41,543 nt of DNA, taken from an uncultured cyanobacterium (GTDB taxonomy: Bacteria > Cyanobacteriota > Cyanobacteriia > Cyanobacteriales > FACHB-T130). This document shows, in pieces, positions 34,093 to 41,543 of this stretch. The notes under the pieces are model-generated. The model was not told where the DNA came from. It saw only the letters and a list, made by a program, of their open reading frames with translations, and made no database searches. The position numbers and the translations under genes are program-made. The DNA lies in contig CAKZHE010000140.1 in the NCBI GenBank assembly GCA_936920195.1, positions 1-41,543 on the forward strand, written 5' to 3'. The number at the start of each line of letters is the position of its first letter. Position 1 is the first letter of the stretch.

Positions 34093-34800
34093 TTAGTTAA
34101 TTTCAAATCTTCTGTGTTCAACATTGCGAAAGCTAATTGCTTGCAATATTTTCATTTGATCCGATCTAATATTATCTCTGTTTGGTAAACTCTCTAGTGC
34201 ATAGATAGAGCTTGGAGGAAGTAAATTCCAGGTGGCGGGAACTACATCTAATAACCACCAGTTGAATAGTTCGCTTCTACCATAGGAACCAGGAAAAACT
34301 GCATATCCTTCTAAACAGTTATCTAAAATATCTATTAAGGCTTCTAGTGACTGTTTTGGATTGAGTGTTTTAATTGCATCAGTATAAACGTTTAAAGCTT
34401 CATGCAGTGTTTGAAATTCTTCTATTTGTTTTGCAGAAACACTACAAATATTCAACACATCAGCAGCCGGATCAAAATCAAATGGTATTTCAGAATTAAT
34501 TTCTGCTTTGATATTTTTTAATGACCAGGCTGACATTTTTTCAATTGTTTGATCTGGAATAGTGTTTTCAGGCTGATAATATTTGATTGTCGGTTCTACC
34601 ACTAGGGCTAGAATTAATGCCATCCAAACATGGCGAAGATGACCGAGAGTTTTATCTTGATCCTGAAACAGTTCTAGAACTTCTTCTACAGTATCTTGAA
34701 GTGAAGTTGATTCATTGGTTCTGGGTTCATAGAGTTCAGCATAGGATTTCTGCCAAACCTCGGTGAGCTTAACTTTCATAGATGCAGGGATATTATGCAA
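34093..34800 (-). CDS. protein of unknown function
   Basis: The 235-aa product starts with TTG, which has an AAGGAAATT site; the internal ATG at 34779 (MKVKLTEVW) has none at a useful distance. It is mainly helical and acidic. One hydrophobic stretch (HVWMALILALVVEP, about 57-70) is too short and isolated to prove a membrane segment. A Trp- and Tyr-rich block, GSYGRSELFNWWLLDVVPAT, lies near residue 175. I recognise no family. It is divergent from ogt across a 66-base gap and is followed closely by the ABM-like gene. Confidence 0.6.
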   Translation of the reverse strand: MHNIPASMKVKLTEVWQKSYAELYEPRTNESTSLQDTVEEVLELFQDQDKTLGHLRHVWMALILALVVEPTIKYYQPENTIPDQTIEKMSAWSLKNIKAEINSEIPFDFDPAADVLNICSVSAKQIEEFQTLHEALNVYTDAIKTLNPKQSLEALIDILDNCLEGYAVFPGSYGRSELFNWWLLDVVPATWNLLPPSSIYALESLPNRDNIRSDQMKILQAISFRNVEHRRFEIN

Positions 34801-34866
34801 AATTTCCTTCAGATCCTGACAATAACTTGGTAGAATTCAATTATAAACCTTAAGCTGGGGAGGACA

Positions 34867-35382
34867 ATGGAAATTCAGTTTGCGGTTAAACCTTCGTGGT
34901 TGGGTTGGGTGCTGGTTGCTGCCACAAGTCAGGGAATTTGTGCAATCAAAATTGGTGACACGGCTGAGGAATTAACTACAGAACTCCAGCAGCAGTTTCC
35001 CAAGGCTAGTTTTTTGGAAAAAGATCGCCTCTTTGAGCATACAATTGAGCAGGTTATGGCTTTGATTGCCACACCCCAGAGTGGGATAAATATTCCCCTG
35101 GATATTCAGGGAACTGCTTTTCAGCGGCAGGTTTGGCAAGCATTACAAGATATTCCTCCCGGTAATACTACCAGTTATAAGGCGATCGCTCAACAAATTG
35201 GCAATCCTCAAGCTGTACGCGCCGTTGCTAGTGCCTGTGCTGCTAATCAACTTGCCGTGGCGATTCCCTGTCATCGCGTTGTTGGCAGTGATGGAGCTTT
35301 GCGGGGTTATCGGTGGGGAAGCGATCGCAAACGTGCTTTACTAGAAAGGGAACAGGGAATAGGGAATAGGGGATTATCATAA
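34867..35382 (+). CDS. ogt: methylated-DNA--protein-cysteine S-methyltransferase
   Basis: The 171-aa suicide repair protein takes the alkyl group from O6-alkylguanine or O4-alkylthymine onto Cys135 in the signature AIPCHRVVG. The DNA-binding helix-turn-helix includes GTAFQRQVWQAL and the Arg finger R118 in QAVRAVA. The ATG has a strong GGGGAGG site. The last seven residues (QGIGNRG-like) are encoded by the GGGAATA heptamer repeat, so a dispersed repeat forms the end of the coding region. The domain itself ends before it, so activity should be unaffected. Confidence 0.93.
   Translation: MEIQFAVKPSWLGWVLVAATSQGICAIKIGDTAEELTTELQQQFPKASFLEKDRLFEHTIEQVMALIATPQSGINIPLDIQGTAFQRQVWQALQDIPPGNTTSYKAIAQQIGNPQAVRAVASACAANQLAVAIPCHRVVGSDGALRGYRWGSDRKRALLEREQGIGNRGLS
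35349..35373. repeat. GGGAATA heptamer tract inside the 3' end of ogt
   Basis: GGGAACAGGGAATAGGGAAT is followed by AGGGG. These are the same units as at the window's two edges, here read in frame. Confidence 0.8.
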
Positions 35383-35386
35383 ATTA

Positions 35387-36763
35387 TCATTGATAATCGG
35401 CAATATCAAATTCTTCAGGAGCAATAGCTTTAGCATCATCTTCGCTCCGATGGGATTTGAGTTGGGAAAAAACTCGGTAAGTGGATAAAGTATCCTCAGA
35501 CTCCCCATTCCCGTCTTTATTCGCAACTTTAATTAAATTATACTGCACATTTTCGGCATGAATCGCAAAGGTAATATTAAAAATCTCAAAGAAATTCACT
35601 ACCCACTTACAATCATCTTCTGGATACTGCATATAATGTTGAATTAAGGCGGCAATACAGGCTTCTAGATGAGTGCGAGAGTTTTTAGAAATTAAGATAA
35701 TCTTCAGTAGCACGGTGACTAGAGTTAGGGGATTACCTTGGGACATCAATAGAATAAATAGTGGTGAAGGCTCCTCTTTATTTTCGGTGGTTAAATTTTC
35801 AATTAGCCGATTGCACGTTCTTAAAAAAAGAGAGTCATCTAGGATTTCTTCGTGTTTATCTTGATATAAATTTTCTAATTTCTCAGTCAGTTTCTTTTGG
35901 AAAATCTCCACAAAATCCTGACTGGCAAGGCCAAACGTTAAATATTTCTGAATACTTTCCTTAAAATCTTTATAGGAAATTTCTCTGGTTTGATCCAAGA
36001 AAATATTTGCTAGGCTTTTATAGCTAAAAGATCCACGTTTCGCCACAATTAGTTTAATCAGCCGTAAAATTTCATCTCCCAATCCAGTTGGATTTGTTGG
36101 GGCTTTTTCTTGGGCTACAGCTAATTGAGTATGGGCGGTGTACATTGCCAAATCAAACTTAAATTTATCTTTTAGCTGCTGAGAAAGAACTCGCGCCGCC
36201 TCTCTTTGTTCTGGGGAATTATTGAGATCAACGTATTGTGGTACTAGCAGATAAGATGTATAACGGTGACTCCAATGGGATTTTTCGCCACTTTCATATC
36301 TGGCTGTAAATAGCTTGAGTTCTTGATAATCTTGACTGTGAAGAAAATTATTTAGCCAGTAGCGCACGCGACCCAAGCTACGAGAAAAAGTTTTTCTATT
36401 AATTTTTAATTCAGCGAAAACTTCAATTAATTCCTTAATTACTTTATATTGTCTCTTGGCTTCCCAGTTGTTGATTAAAATGTAACAAGAACGTTTCAGA
36501 ACATCTCGAAAATCGTTCTCGCTATTGGCAAAAATAATGTCAGACAGTCCGGCGATCGCTGCCCTATTTACCGCATCATTCTCATAGGTAATAAATATTT
36601 TTTTAAACTCCACTAAAACATTCTCTGGCGACCATTGGTTGACAATTTCCAGCAAAAAACTATAGACACTTTCTTGAGAATCCTGAATATTTCTACTGGC
36701 TTGAATGGACGCAGCAGGTAGAGATACTGGCTGGTAACTGTTTGATAAAGCATCCCTAGTCAT
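35387..36763 (-). CDS. helical protein of unknown function
   Basis: The 458-aa product is hydrophilic and predicted to be mostly helices in a HEAT/TPR-like arrangement (for example DFRDVLKRSCYILINNWEAK and ALIQHYMQYPEDDCKWVVNF). No signal peptide or membrane segment was seen. The C-terminus is acidic (SHRSEDDAKAIAPEEFDIAD). I recognise it as a conserved-looking cyanobacterial hypothetical but know no function. It is convergent with ogt, with stop codons four bases apart. Confidence 0.65.
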   Translation of the reverse strand: MTRDALSNSYQPVSLPAASIQASRNIQDSQESVYSFLLEIVNQWSPENVLVEFKKIFITYENDAVNRAAIAGLSDIIFANSENDFRDVLKRSCYILINNWEAKRQYKVIKELIEVFAELKINRKTFSRSLGRVRYWLNNFLHSQDYQELKLFTARYESGEKSHWSHRYTSYLLVPQYVDLNNSPEQREAARVLSQQLKDKFKFDLAMYTAHTQLAVAQEKAPTNPTGLGDEILRLIKLIVAKRGSFSYKSLANIFLDQTREISYKDFKESIQKYLTFGLASQDFVEIFQKKLTEKLENLYQDKHEEILDDSLFLRTCNRLIENLTTENKEEPSPLFILLMSQGNPLTLVTVLLKIILISKNSRTHLEACIAALIQHYMQYPEDDCKWVVNFFEIFNITFAIHAENVQYNLIKVANKDGNGESEDTLSTYRVFSQLKSHRSEDDAKAIAPEEFDIADYQ

Positions 36764-36935
36764 TCACGCATTTAAGGACGATTGAGTCCTGACTGAAAGT
36801 GCAATTAGAGGCTGTTTTGAACTTTATGCCCAGAGTGGAAACTGGAAACCCCATAAATAAATTTGGGTGCTTGTTCATCTTAGCTACAGTGCAGATAGGC
36901 AATATTTCTTACCAAAAGATAAATCTTTTTCCTCT

Positions 36936-37907
36936 CTAGTCCTCCCTAGACTGCGATTTGATCCTCTCAATTTCGCGCTGCAATTCCTCCAACTCCCGGC
37001 GCAACGCTTCGGCTTCGGGATTGGGGGACTCAACTGCCACGTTCACCGAACCCTCTGCACCTGCGCGACGATAATTTCCCTGGCGAATCTGGCGATATTC
37101 CTCAGAAGCTGCCCATTCTTGGAGATAGCGCACTCGTTCCACGGCAAAGGGATGGGTAATGGGGGAATTGAGGTCGCCGTTATAAAGGAGGAATTTATAG
37201 ACTTGATTTAAAGCATCAGTATCTAATTCCTGATATTGGTCAGATTGCTGAATAAATTCGTCTAAGTTGCATTCGCGGATATATTTACTGCTACCTCCAG
37301 CTAGTTTCATCATGGTTTGCAATACCAATTTCAAGTCATCTGTCACTAATAGGGCAGCCCGGTCTGCTGATAATTCGGCTCGCCGCCGCCATTCATAAAA
37401 GGCTAAAATGACTCCTCGGCTAAATAATACGCCCAATCCCAAGGTTAATTCGCCAATGAAAGTTACTGCGGAAATTGCCCACAATCCCATTTGAATTAAA
37501 GTGGTATGACCGCATTTAATATGGCCTAGTTCATGGGCGATAACGGTGCGAATTTCGGCTTCAGTTAATAAGTCTAGGATGCCCGCACTTAAAATTACTT
37601 GCGGGCGGTCTTGTCCAAGGGAATAGGCATTTGCCCAAGGGGTTTGGGAGATAAATAAAGCTGGTTCGGGATAAATGTCTAAATCTCGGAGGCATTCTCG
37701 AAAGATGCCATAAATAGTGGCATATTGGCGGGGTCCAACTTGGATGCTGTTGCCCAGTAAATAAATTTGTTGGGGACGTTCGTAGATAAATTCGACAAAT
37801 TTGCGAGCAATGAGATCGAATCCAGGGACGCTGCGTAAGGTTTGCTCTGCTTGGAGATCTAATGGATGTCGAAAAGCTTCGCTGGAAATTCCAGGGTAGT
37901 TAGGCAT
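36936..37907 (-). CDS. M48-family membrane metallopeptidase
   Basis: The 323-aa protein is an HtpX/Ste24-like zinc protease. The zinc motif HELGH is at 125-129 and the third ligand Glu is probably E178 in RRRAELSADRAA. One or two hydrophobic segments follow the active site (about 137-170). The N-terminal segment HPLDLQAEQTLRSVPGFD is common in cyanobacterial members. The C-terminus (about 290-323) is a charged coiled coil, EALRRELEELQREIERIKSQ. It probably acts in membrane protein quality control. No operon partner was found. Confidence 0.88.
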   Translation of the reverse strand: MPNYPGISSEAFRHPLDLQAEQTLRSVPGFDLIARKFVEFIYERPQQIYLLGNSIQVGPRQYATIYGIFRECLRDLDIYPEPALFISQTPWANAYSLGQDRPQVILSAGILDLLTEAEIRTVIAHELGHIKCGHTTLIQMGLWAISAVTFIGELTLGLGVLFSRGVILAFYEWRRRAELSADRAALLVTDDLKLVLQTMMKLAGGSSKYIRECNLDEFIQQSDQYQELDTDALNQVYKFLLYNGDLNSPITHPFAVERVRYLQEWAASEEYRQIRQGNYRRAGAEGSVNVAVESPNPEAEALRRELEELQREIERIKSQSRED

Positions 37908-38375
37908 AATGATTCCCGAATGTGGAATTTTGTGGGTTTATTTAGCCTGACATATTCGTATGGAGTTAGCTGCTACGGACAGCAAATAAGTAATATTACT
38001 TAATTTGGGGCGCAGGGCGGATTGGCAGTTGAGGCTGGGAAGGAATTTGCTACTGTCTAGGGCAATTTCAGAAACTGAGAGCGTCAGGGCTTGCTCTTAG
38101 TTAATTATACTGAGAATTACCATTTTTCTGTCTATTCAATTGATGAGAGAATTTAATTGGTTTTTTCGCACTTGCTCGGAGGGCAGCCTGGGGGAAAGTG
38201 CCAATGGCAGGTTTATCTAGCCATTTTTAGGTAGTATTTTAATAATTTAACTTTAGTAGTTTTTCTAATTGATGTTTGCGAGGGGATGAAAGCGATCGCC
38301 ACTCTATCTCAAATCGACCAAATTTAGTAAGCTGATTTAAAGACAATTAGCCAAAAATAAGTTAAATTCAAATCA
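37908..38375. other. intergenic region upstream of the M48 gene and the coupled pair
   Basis: About 470 bases between divergent genes. Apart from one HIP1-like GCGATCGC site near 38291 I see no repeat, hairpin or gene. It presumably holds both promoters. Confidence 0.5.
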
Positions 38376-38642
38376 ATGGAAGAACAGCATGAGATTCCGC
38401 TGACACCAGGTGGCTTAAGAAAACTTGGTAATCTTATGGAGCTTAAAGATAAAAATATTGCTGAAGCAATTCGAGAACGTGGTGGAGGTCAAGGTCAAGT
38501 TAACCAACTACGAACTGACTATCAAAAGCTACAAGTTGGCGAACTAGCAAATCTTGCTGCGGACGGGGACGAAGATGCAGAAACTGCAATTAAAATTCTT
38601 AAACAGGCAAGGAGCAAACGTGAAAAATATGGCAATAGATGA
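38376..38642 (+). CDS. small charged protein of unknown function, first of a coupled pair
   Basis: The 88-aa product is soluble and highly charged. It reads EIPLTPGGLRKLGNLMELKD, a Gly-rich RGGGQGQ turn, and a helical tail LAADGDEDAETAIKILKQAR followed by SKREKYGNR. No family is recognised. Its stop codon overlaps the start of the next gene by about 23 bases, which implies translational coupling. A toxin-antitoxin or polymorphic-toxin/immunity relation is one possible reading of such a pair, but nothing in the sequence proves it. Confidence 0.6.
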   Translation: MEEQHEIPLTPGGLRKLGNLMELKDKNIAEAIRERGGGQGQVNQLRTDYQKLQVGELANLAADGDEDAETAIKILKQARSKREKYGNR

Positions 38643-39117
38643 TTTTCCGATTGGACAACCTCTAACAGCATTATCAACTATCGAATATCAAGGTTTTAAG
38701 GGTAATGAACTTGGTTTGGAAAAAGTACAGCTATTTTTTCCAGATAAAACAGTTACTCTATTACCAATTGTAGATACTGATGAAATAGATATCTTAGATG
38801 AAATTACAACTGATTTGGTAGAACCAACCACTCCATTCTGGGGTGAAATTTTTCTGGGTAAAAAGCTGATGACTGTTTGGGTATGTGAAAATGACCAAGG
38901 GTATCGAGATCAAGTAATTTTTGCCTTTGAGCGTTTGCATCCAAGTTTGGCTTTTGTGGCGGAAGGATCGGTTTTGAAAACATTTTCGTTCCAACAAATT
39001 TATCGAGAGCCAACATTACCCAGCTATGAATACCAAAAGGCGGCAATTATAGGGGAAATGATGCTCTCGGCACAGATACCAGAATCGGACAGCCTTCATA
39101 AATCCTCCCGAAGTTAG
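38620..39117 (+). CDS. protein of unknown function, second of a coupled pair
   Basis: The 165-aa product is chosen from a GTG with an AAGGAG site six bases upstream; an ATG nine bases later (MAIDDFPIGQPL) is the alternative. It is an acidic alpha/beta-type protein with segments LEKVQLFFPDKTVTLLPIVD, DEIDILDEITT and LMTVWVCENDQGYRDQVIFA. No catalytic motif stands out. Its composition and small size suit an immunity- or chaperone-like protein, but that is speculative. The overlap with the preceding gene ties their expression. Confidence 0.6.
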   Translation: MKNMAIDDFPIGQPLTALSTIEYQGFKGNELGLEKVQLFFPDKTVTLLPIVDTDEIDILDEITTDLVEPTTPFWGEIFLGKKLMTVWVCENDQGYRDQVIFAFERLHPSLAFVAEGSVLKTFSFQQIYREPTLPSYEYQKAAIIGEMMLSAQIPESDSLHKSSRS

Positions 39118-39137
39118 TATTCTGAGGAGAGATAGTT

Positions 39138-40067
39138 TTATCCCCCACCATTTTTTAAGCACTGAGTTTTAAATTCTTCATTTTGAGTAACTTCCACGTA
39201 GATATGTTCTAATTTGACAGGTTGCCGCGCAATTGAATCGAGAGGAATGCCATCAAAGAGGGCGATAATTTCTTTTAATTCTAAATGTTCTGTTAGCCAA
39301 AAAGCCAGATCGCTACCGTAGCGACGATAGGCAAAACCATGCTGACTGGCGCGAGCGATCGCTTGTTCTTCTGCTTGAGTATGAACTACAACAATTTCTC
39401 GTGCGGGAATCAATTGGCGCAACTCTTCAATACAGCCTTCTGCCAAAATTCGCCCTTGTTTTAAAATGCCGATTTGCTGACAAAGGCGTTCGGCTTCTTC
39501 CAAAAAGTGGGTGGTTAATAAAACAGTAATTCCCTGACTTTTTAACTGTTTAATTAATTCCCAAATTTCGTACCGTGCCTCAATATCTAAACCTGTCGTT
39601 GGTTCATCTAAAATGACTAATTTGGGATGATGTACCAAAGCGGCGGCAATATTAAGTCGGCGCTGCATCCCGCCGCTGAGGGTTTCCAGGGGAGATTTTG
39701 CCCTATCAGCCAAATTCACTGCTTCTAAACAAGCTTGGACTTGATTGCGCCGATCTTTCCCGGTTAAACCATAAATCCGAGCCAAGAAATTGAGATTTTC
39801 TTCGCAGGTGAGGGATTTATAAAGTAAATTTTCTTGGGGAACTACACCAATTAACTTTTTAGTAGTTTTAGAAATTGGTTCGCCGTTGATGGCGATCGCG
39901 CCACTATCCGCCCGCAACAAATTACACAGAATATTAATCGTCGTTGTCTTACCCGCGCCATTTGGTCCCAATAAACCATAAATTTCCCCATAGGGAATAT
40001 GCAGCGTCAAATCTTGTAAAACTACCCGCTTGCCATAGGACTTATTCAGACCTTCAATTAATAGCAC
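39138..40067 (-). CDS. ABC-2 type transporter, ATP-binding subunit
   Basis: The 309-aa ATPase has Walker A GPNGAGKTT (34-42), the Q-loop in VVPQENLL, signature LSGGMQRR (130-137), Walker B LVILDEPTTGLD (150-161) and the H-loop TTHFLEEAE. The C-terminal 90 residues are the accessory domain common in exporters of drug, polysaccharide or haem type (CcmA/DrrA-like). It starts five bases after the permease gene, so they form one operon. Substrate unknown. Confidence 0.92.
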   Translation of the reverse strand: MLLIEGLNKSYGKRVVLQDLTLHIPYGEIYGLLGPNGAGKTTTINILCNLLRADSGAIAINGEPISKTTKKLIGVVPQENLLYKSLTCEENLNFLARIYGLTGKDRRNQVQACLEAVNLADRAKSPLETLSGGMQRRLNIAAALVHHPKLVILDEPTTGLDIEARYEIWELIKQLKSQGITVLLTTHFLEEAERLCQQIGILKQGRILAEGCIEELRQLIPAREIVVVHTQAEEQAIARASQHGFAYRRYGSDLAFWLTEHLELKEIIALFDGIPLDSIARQPVKLEHIYVEVTQNEEFKTQCLKNGGG

Positions 40068-40072
40068 TATTT

Positions 40073-40852
40073 CTAAAGCCTCCTTTCAACCCGCAACATC
40101 CTTTGGTAAGATAACCAACCACTAACTACTACTACCACAGTAAAGATACATAAAAACCAAAAATGGGAACCAATTTTGTCTAATCCTTGAGCATTGGCTG
40201 AAACTCCCACCAGCGCTTGATTCATGTGGTAAACTGGATTAAACTTCGCAATTTTGAGCAGGGCAGCCGGAAGAAAAGTAGCCGGAAAAAATGCTCCTCC
40301 CAAAATCAATAAAGGTACGCCAAAAGCTGCTACCAAAGAGTTGACATCTTCCGTTCGCCGTGCCAGTTGCGTTCCCAGGACAAAGCCCACACCGACATAG
40401 GCGAAGATACTCATCAAAATAATTAATCCACCCAACAGCAGCGAACCCTGAAACTTGGCATTCCAAAAGGCGGCAATGGTATAAATTAACAGGGCTTGTC
40501 CAATCCCGATGGAACTATAGGCGAGAAAAATCCCTAAAAAGTAAGATAAGCCGCTGAGGGGAGAAATAAACAAGCGCTTCAGAGTTTGCTGCTCCCGTTC
40601 GGCGACAACTGTGGAGACAGTTCCCCCCAAACAACTAAAAAACAGGGCAGCACCGACTAATGTAGCTGGGGCAGCACTTTCAAAGGCTTGGGCGACAGTC
40701 AGTTGCAAGCGACTTTGTTCTGCCAGTACCAACCCGTTAATTACCAGTACGGAAACTGGAAAAAGACACCAAAAAATCAGGCTGTTGCGCCGCCGCAGTA
40801 GTTCTATCGAGATGCGCTGGGAGACTGCCAGCGTTTCGTGCCAATATTTCAT
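40073..40852 (-). CDS. ABC-2 type transporter permease
   Basis: The 259-aa membrane protein has six predicted hydrophobic helices, with the ABC-2 features RRRNSLIFWCLFPVSVLVIN at the first helix and VVAEREQQTLKRLFISPLSG before the third. It pairs with the ATPase encoded immediately downstream. As a half-transporter it probably works as a dimer to export a lipid, drug or glycan. The ATG gives a full-length family member. Confidence 0.9.
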   Translation of the reverse strand: MKYWHETLAVSQRISIELLRRRNSLIFWCLFPVSVLVINGLVLAEQSRLQLTVAQAFESAAPATLVGAALFFSCLGGTVSTVVAEREQQTLKRLFISPLSGLSYFLGIFLAYSSIGIGQALLIYTIAAFWNAKFQGSLLLGGLIILMSIFAYVGVGFVLGTQLARRTEDVNSLVAAFGVPLLILGGAFFPATFLPAALLKIAKFNPVYHMNQALVGVSANAQGLDKIGSHFWFLCIFTVVVVVSGWLSYQRMLRVERRL

Positions 40853-41069
40853 TAAATTGCTAAACCGACCTCAACGGGCTAAGAGCATTACCTTTATTTT
40901 AGGGGTGGTTTGCAATTTAGTGCAGCGATACTAAGATCTATCGATAGCAAATCAAGCTAAGATGTGGCTGGTAGTTGTCGGAGACTGGAACCAAGCACCG
41001 AGGAATTTAAATAATATAGTAGGCTATAAAGATGGAGATGGGCGATCGCCCTCCGATTTGCCCAAAAAA

Positions 41070-41100
41070 AACTCCCCTGCTCCAGATGTTGTCAGGGGAG
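41070..41100. terminator. hairpin with CTCCCCTG stem
   Basis: CTCCCCTG and CAGGGGAG form an eight-base-pair stem with a loop of about 13 bases, preceded by AAAAAAAA on the + strand. Read leftward, that A-run becomes the T-run of an intrinsic terminator, so it would stop transcription coming from the right. No leftward gene is visible between here and the window end. Confidence 0.5.
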
Positions 41101-41150
41101 ATACCCAAAGTATCAATTAAATCCTCCCCCGTTCACAACTTTCTGGCAAC

Positions 41151-41197
41151 ATTGCTTTCACCCCCTTGGGGTCAATCCCCCTAGGGGTGAGAGCAAT
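41151..41197 (+). promoter_or_regulatory. large hairpin in the leader of the 52-aa membrane protein gene
   Basis: ATTGCT pairs with AGCAAT, TTCACCCC with GGGGTGAG (one wobble), and TTGGGG with CCCC around TCAAT. The 47-base structure ends 38 bases before the GTG start. It could be a leader element or the terminator of an upstream unit; no T-run follows immediately. Confidence 0.45.
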
Positions 41198-41235
41198 GGA
41201 GTCAAAAACCGTCTTTTTAATCGCGAGGTAATTCA

Positions 41236-41394
41236 GTGAAAAGAATAATTTGGTGTTTAACCAAACCGCTACGAGTAGCTGCTGGCTTGCTCTTTGTCCT
41301 GCTGGGCAGCATTCCCGCTCTGTTGATTCCTGGGTTAGGATTGTTCCTTGGCTTGCCCTTTCTCTTAGTTGGTTGCCTGCTTCTTTCCTGTTAA
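41236..41394 (+). CDS. 52-aa two-helix membrane protein
   Basis: A GTG with a GAGG site seven bases upstream opens MKRIIWCLTKPLRVAAGLLF, then VLLGSIPALLIPGLGLFLGL and PFLLVGCLLLSC. A basic N-terminus is followed by two long hydrophobic helices around a Pro-Gly turn, the layout of small PGPGW-like cyanobacterial membrane proteins. The gene is too short for usual cut-offs but has a clean start, ribosome site and composition. Function unknown. Confidence 0.6.
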   Translation: MKRIIWCLTKPLRVAAGLLFVLLGSIPALLIPGLGLFLGLPFLLVGCLLLSC

Positions 41395-41444
41395 TTTAGG
41401 CTAAAAAAACCCCGTCACCGAGCATTTTGTTGATATTTCTTAAC

Positions 41445-41543
41445 AGGGAATAGGGAATAGGGAATAGGGAATGGGGAATAGGGAATGGGGAATGGGGAAT
41501 AGGGAATGGGGAATAGGGAATAGGGAAGAGAGAGAATAGGGGA
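41445..41543. repeat. GGGAATA / GGGAATG tandem heptamer array
   Basis: About fourteen units of GGGAATA, GGGAATG and close variants run to the window edge. They are the reverse complement of the array at 1-80. Replication slippage is the usual source of such arrays. Confidence 0.9.

Noticed and set aside
41445-41543. CRISPR-like array
   Set aside because: Units are seven bases without spacers; this is a simple tandem repeat.
1-41543. Prophage or integrated plasmid spanning the window
   Set aside because: No integrase, terminase, capsid or replication genes; the Gp37/Gp68-like gene is a TcmP partner and is not evidence of a prophage by itself.

Overview
The window is chromosomal DNA from a cyanobacterium, most likely a filamentous Oscillatoriales-type organism such as Microcoleus, Oscillatoria or Kamptonema (genus is inference). 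The evidence is the many HIP1 octamers (GCGATCGC), an acyl-lipid desaturase of DesB type, ferredoxin-type IspG, a DUF2949 protein, XisI, a fused Ser/Thr-kinase/AAA/GAF/histidine-kinase sensor, and intergenic DNA packed with palindromic and heptamer repeats. No tRNA, rRNA or CRISPR array was seen.

Layout. 1-2.1 kb: a VOC protein, desB and a small conserved protein. 2.1-7.5 kb: one giant hybrid kinase. 7.5-8.3 kb: a nest of inverted-repeat elements inserted in one another. 8.3-11.3 kb: an exported Cys-repeat protein and an MFS/GST gene pair. 11.4-16.3 kb: an accessory island with TcmP, its three-Cys-motif partner (phage Gp37/Gp68-like) and an AAA ATPase whose 3' end is split by an IS200/IS605-type element carrying only tnpB. 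The missing 16-codon tail of the ATPase can be read directly after the element. 16.3-20.1 kb: a small membrane protein, recG and a recG-linked gene. 20.1-20.6 kb: repeats, including a 95-bp MITE with perfect 15-bp ends. 20.6-25.3 kb: pepA, a divergent TPR lytic transglycosylase and a DUF192 lipoprotein. 25.3-26.4 kb: a long non-coding stretch with a probable TnpB C-terminal remnant, then DUF2949 and a strong terminator. 26.5-31.2 kb: an Rpn-like protein, gamma-glutamyltransferase, ispG and an xisI without xisH. 31.5-33.5 kb: an AT-rich three-gene operon that looks like a graspetide (omega-ester peptide) cluster: a 72-aa precursor with two core repeats, a single ATP-grasp ligase and a membrane protein. 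33.8-39.1 kb: small-metabolism, DNA-repair and hypothetical genes, including an M48 protease and a coupled pair of unknowns. 39.1-41.4 kb: an ABC-2 exporter pair and a 52-aa membrane protein missed by length cut-offs. The window starts and ends in the same GGGAATA-type heptamer repeat, in opposite orientations.

The two systems most worth attention are the graspetide operon, whose two core repeats share 23 identical bases and do not match the microviridin core, and the TcmP / three-Cys / AAA-ATPase island, a possible nucleic-acid-modifying or defence module interrupted by a TnpB element in a way that allows the empty site to be reconstructed.
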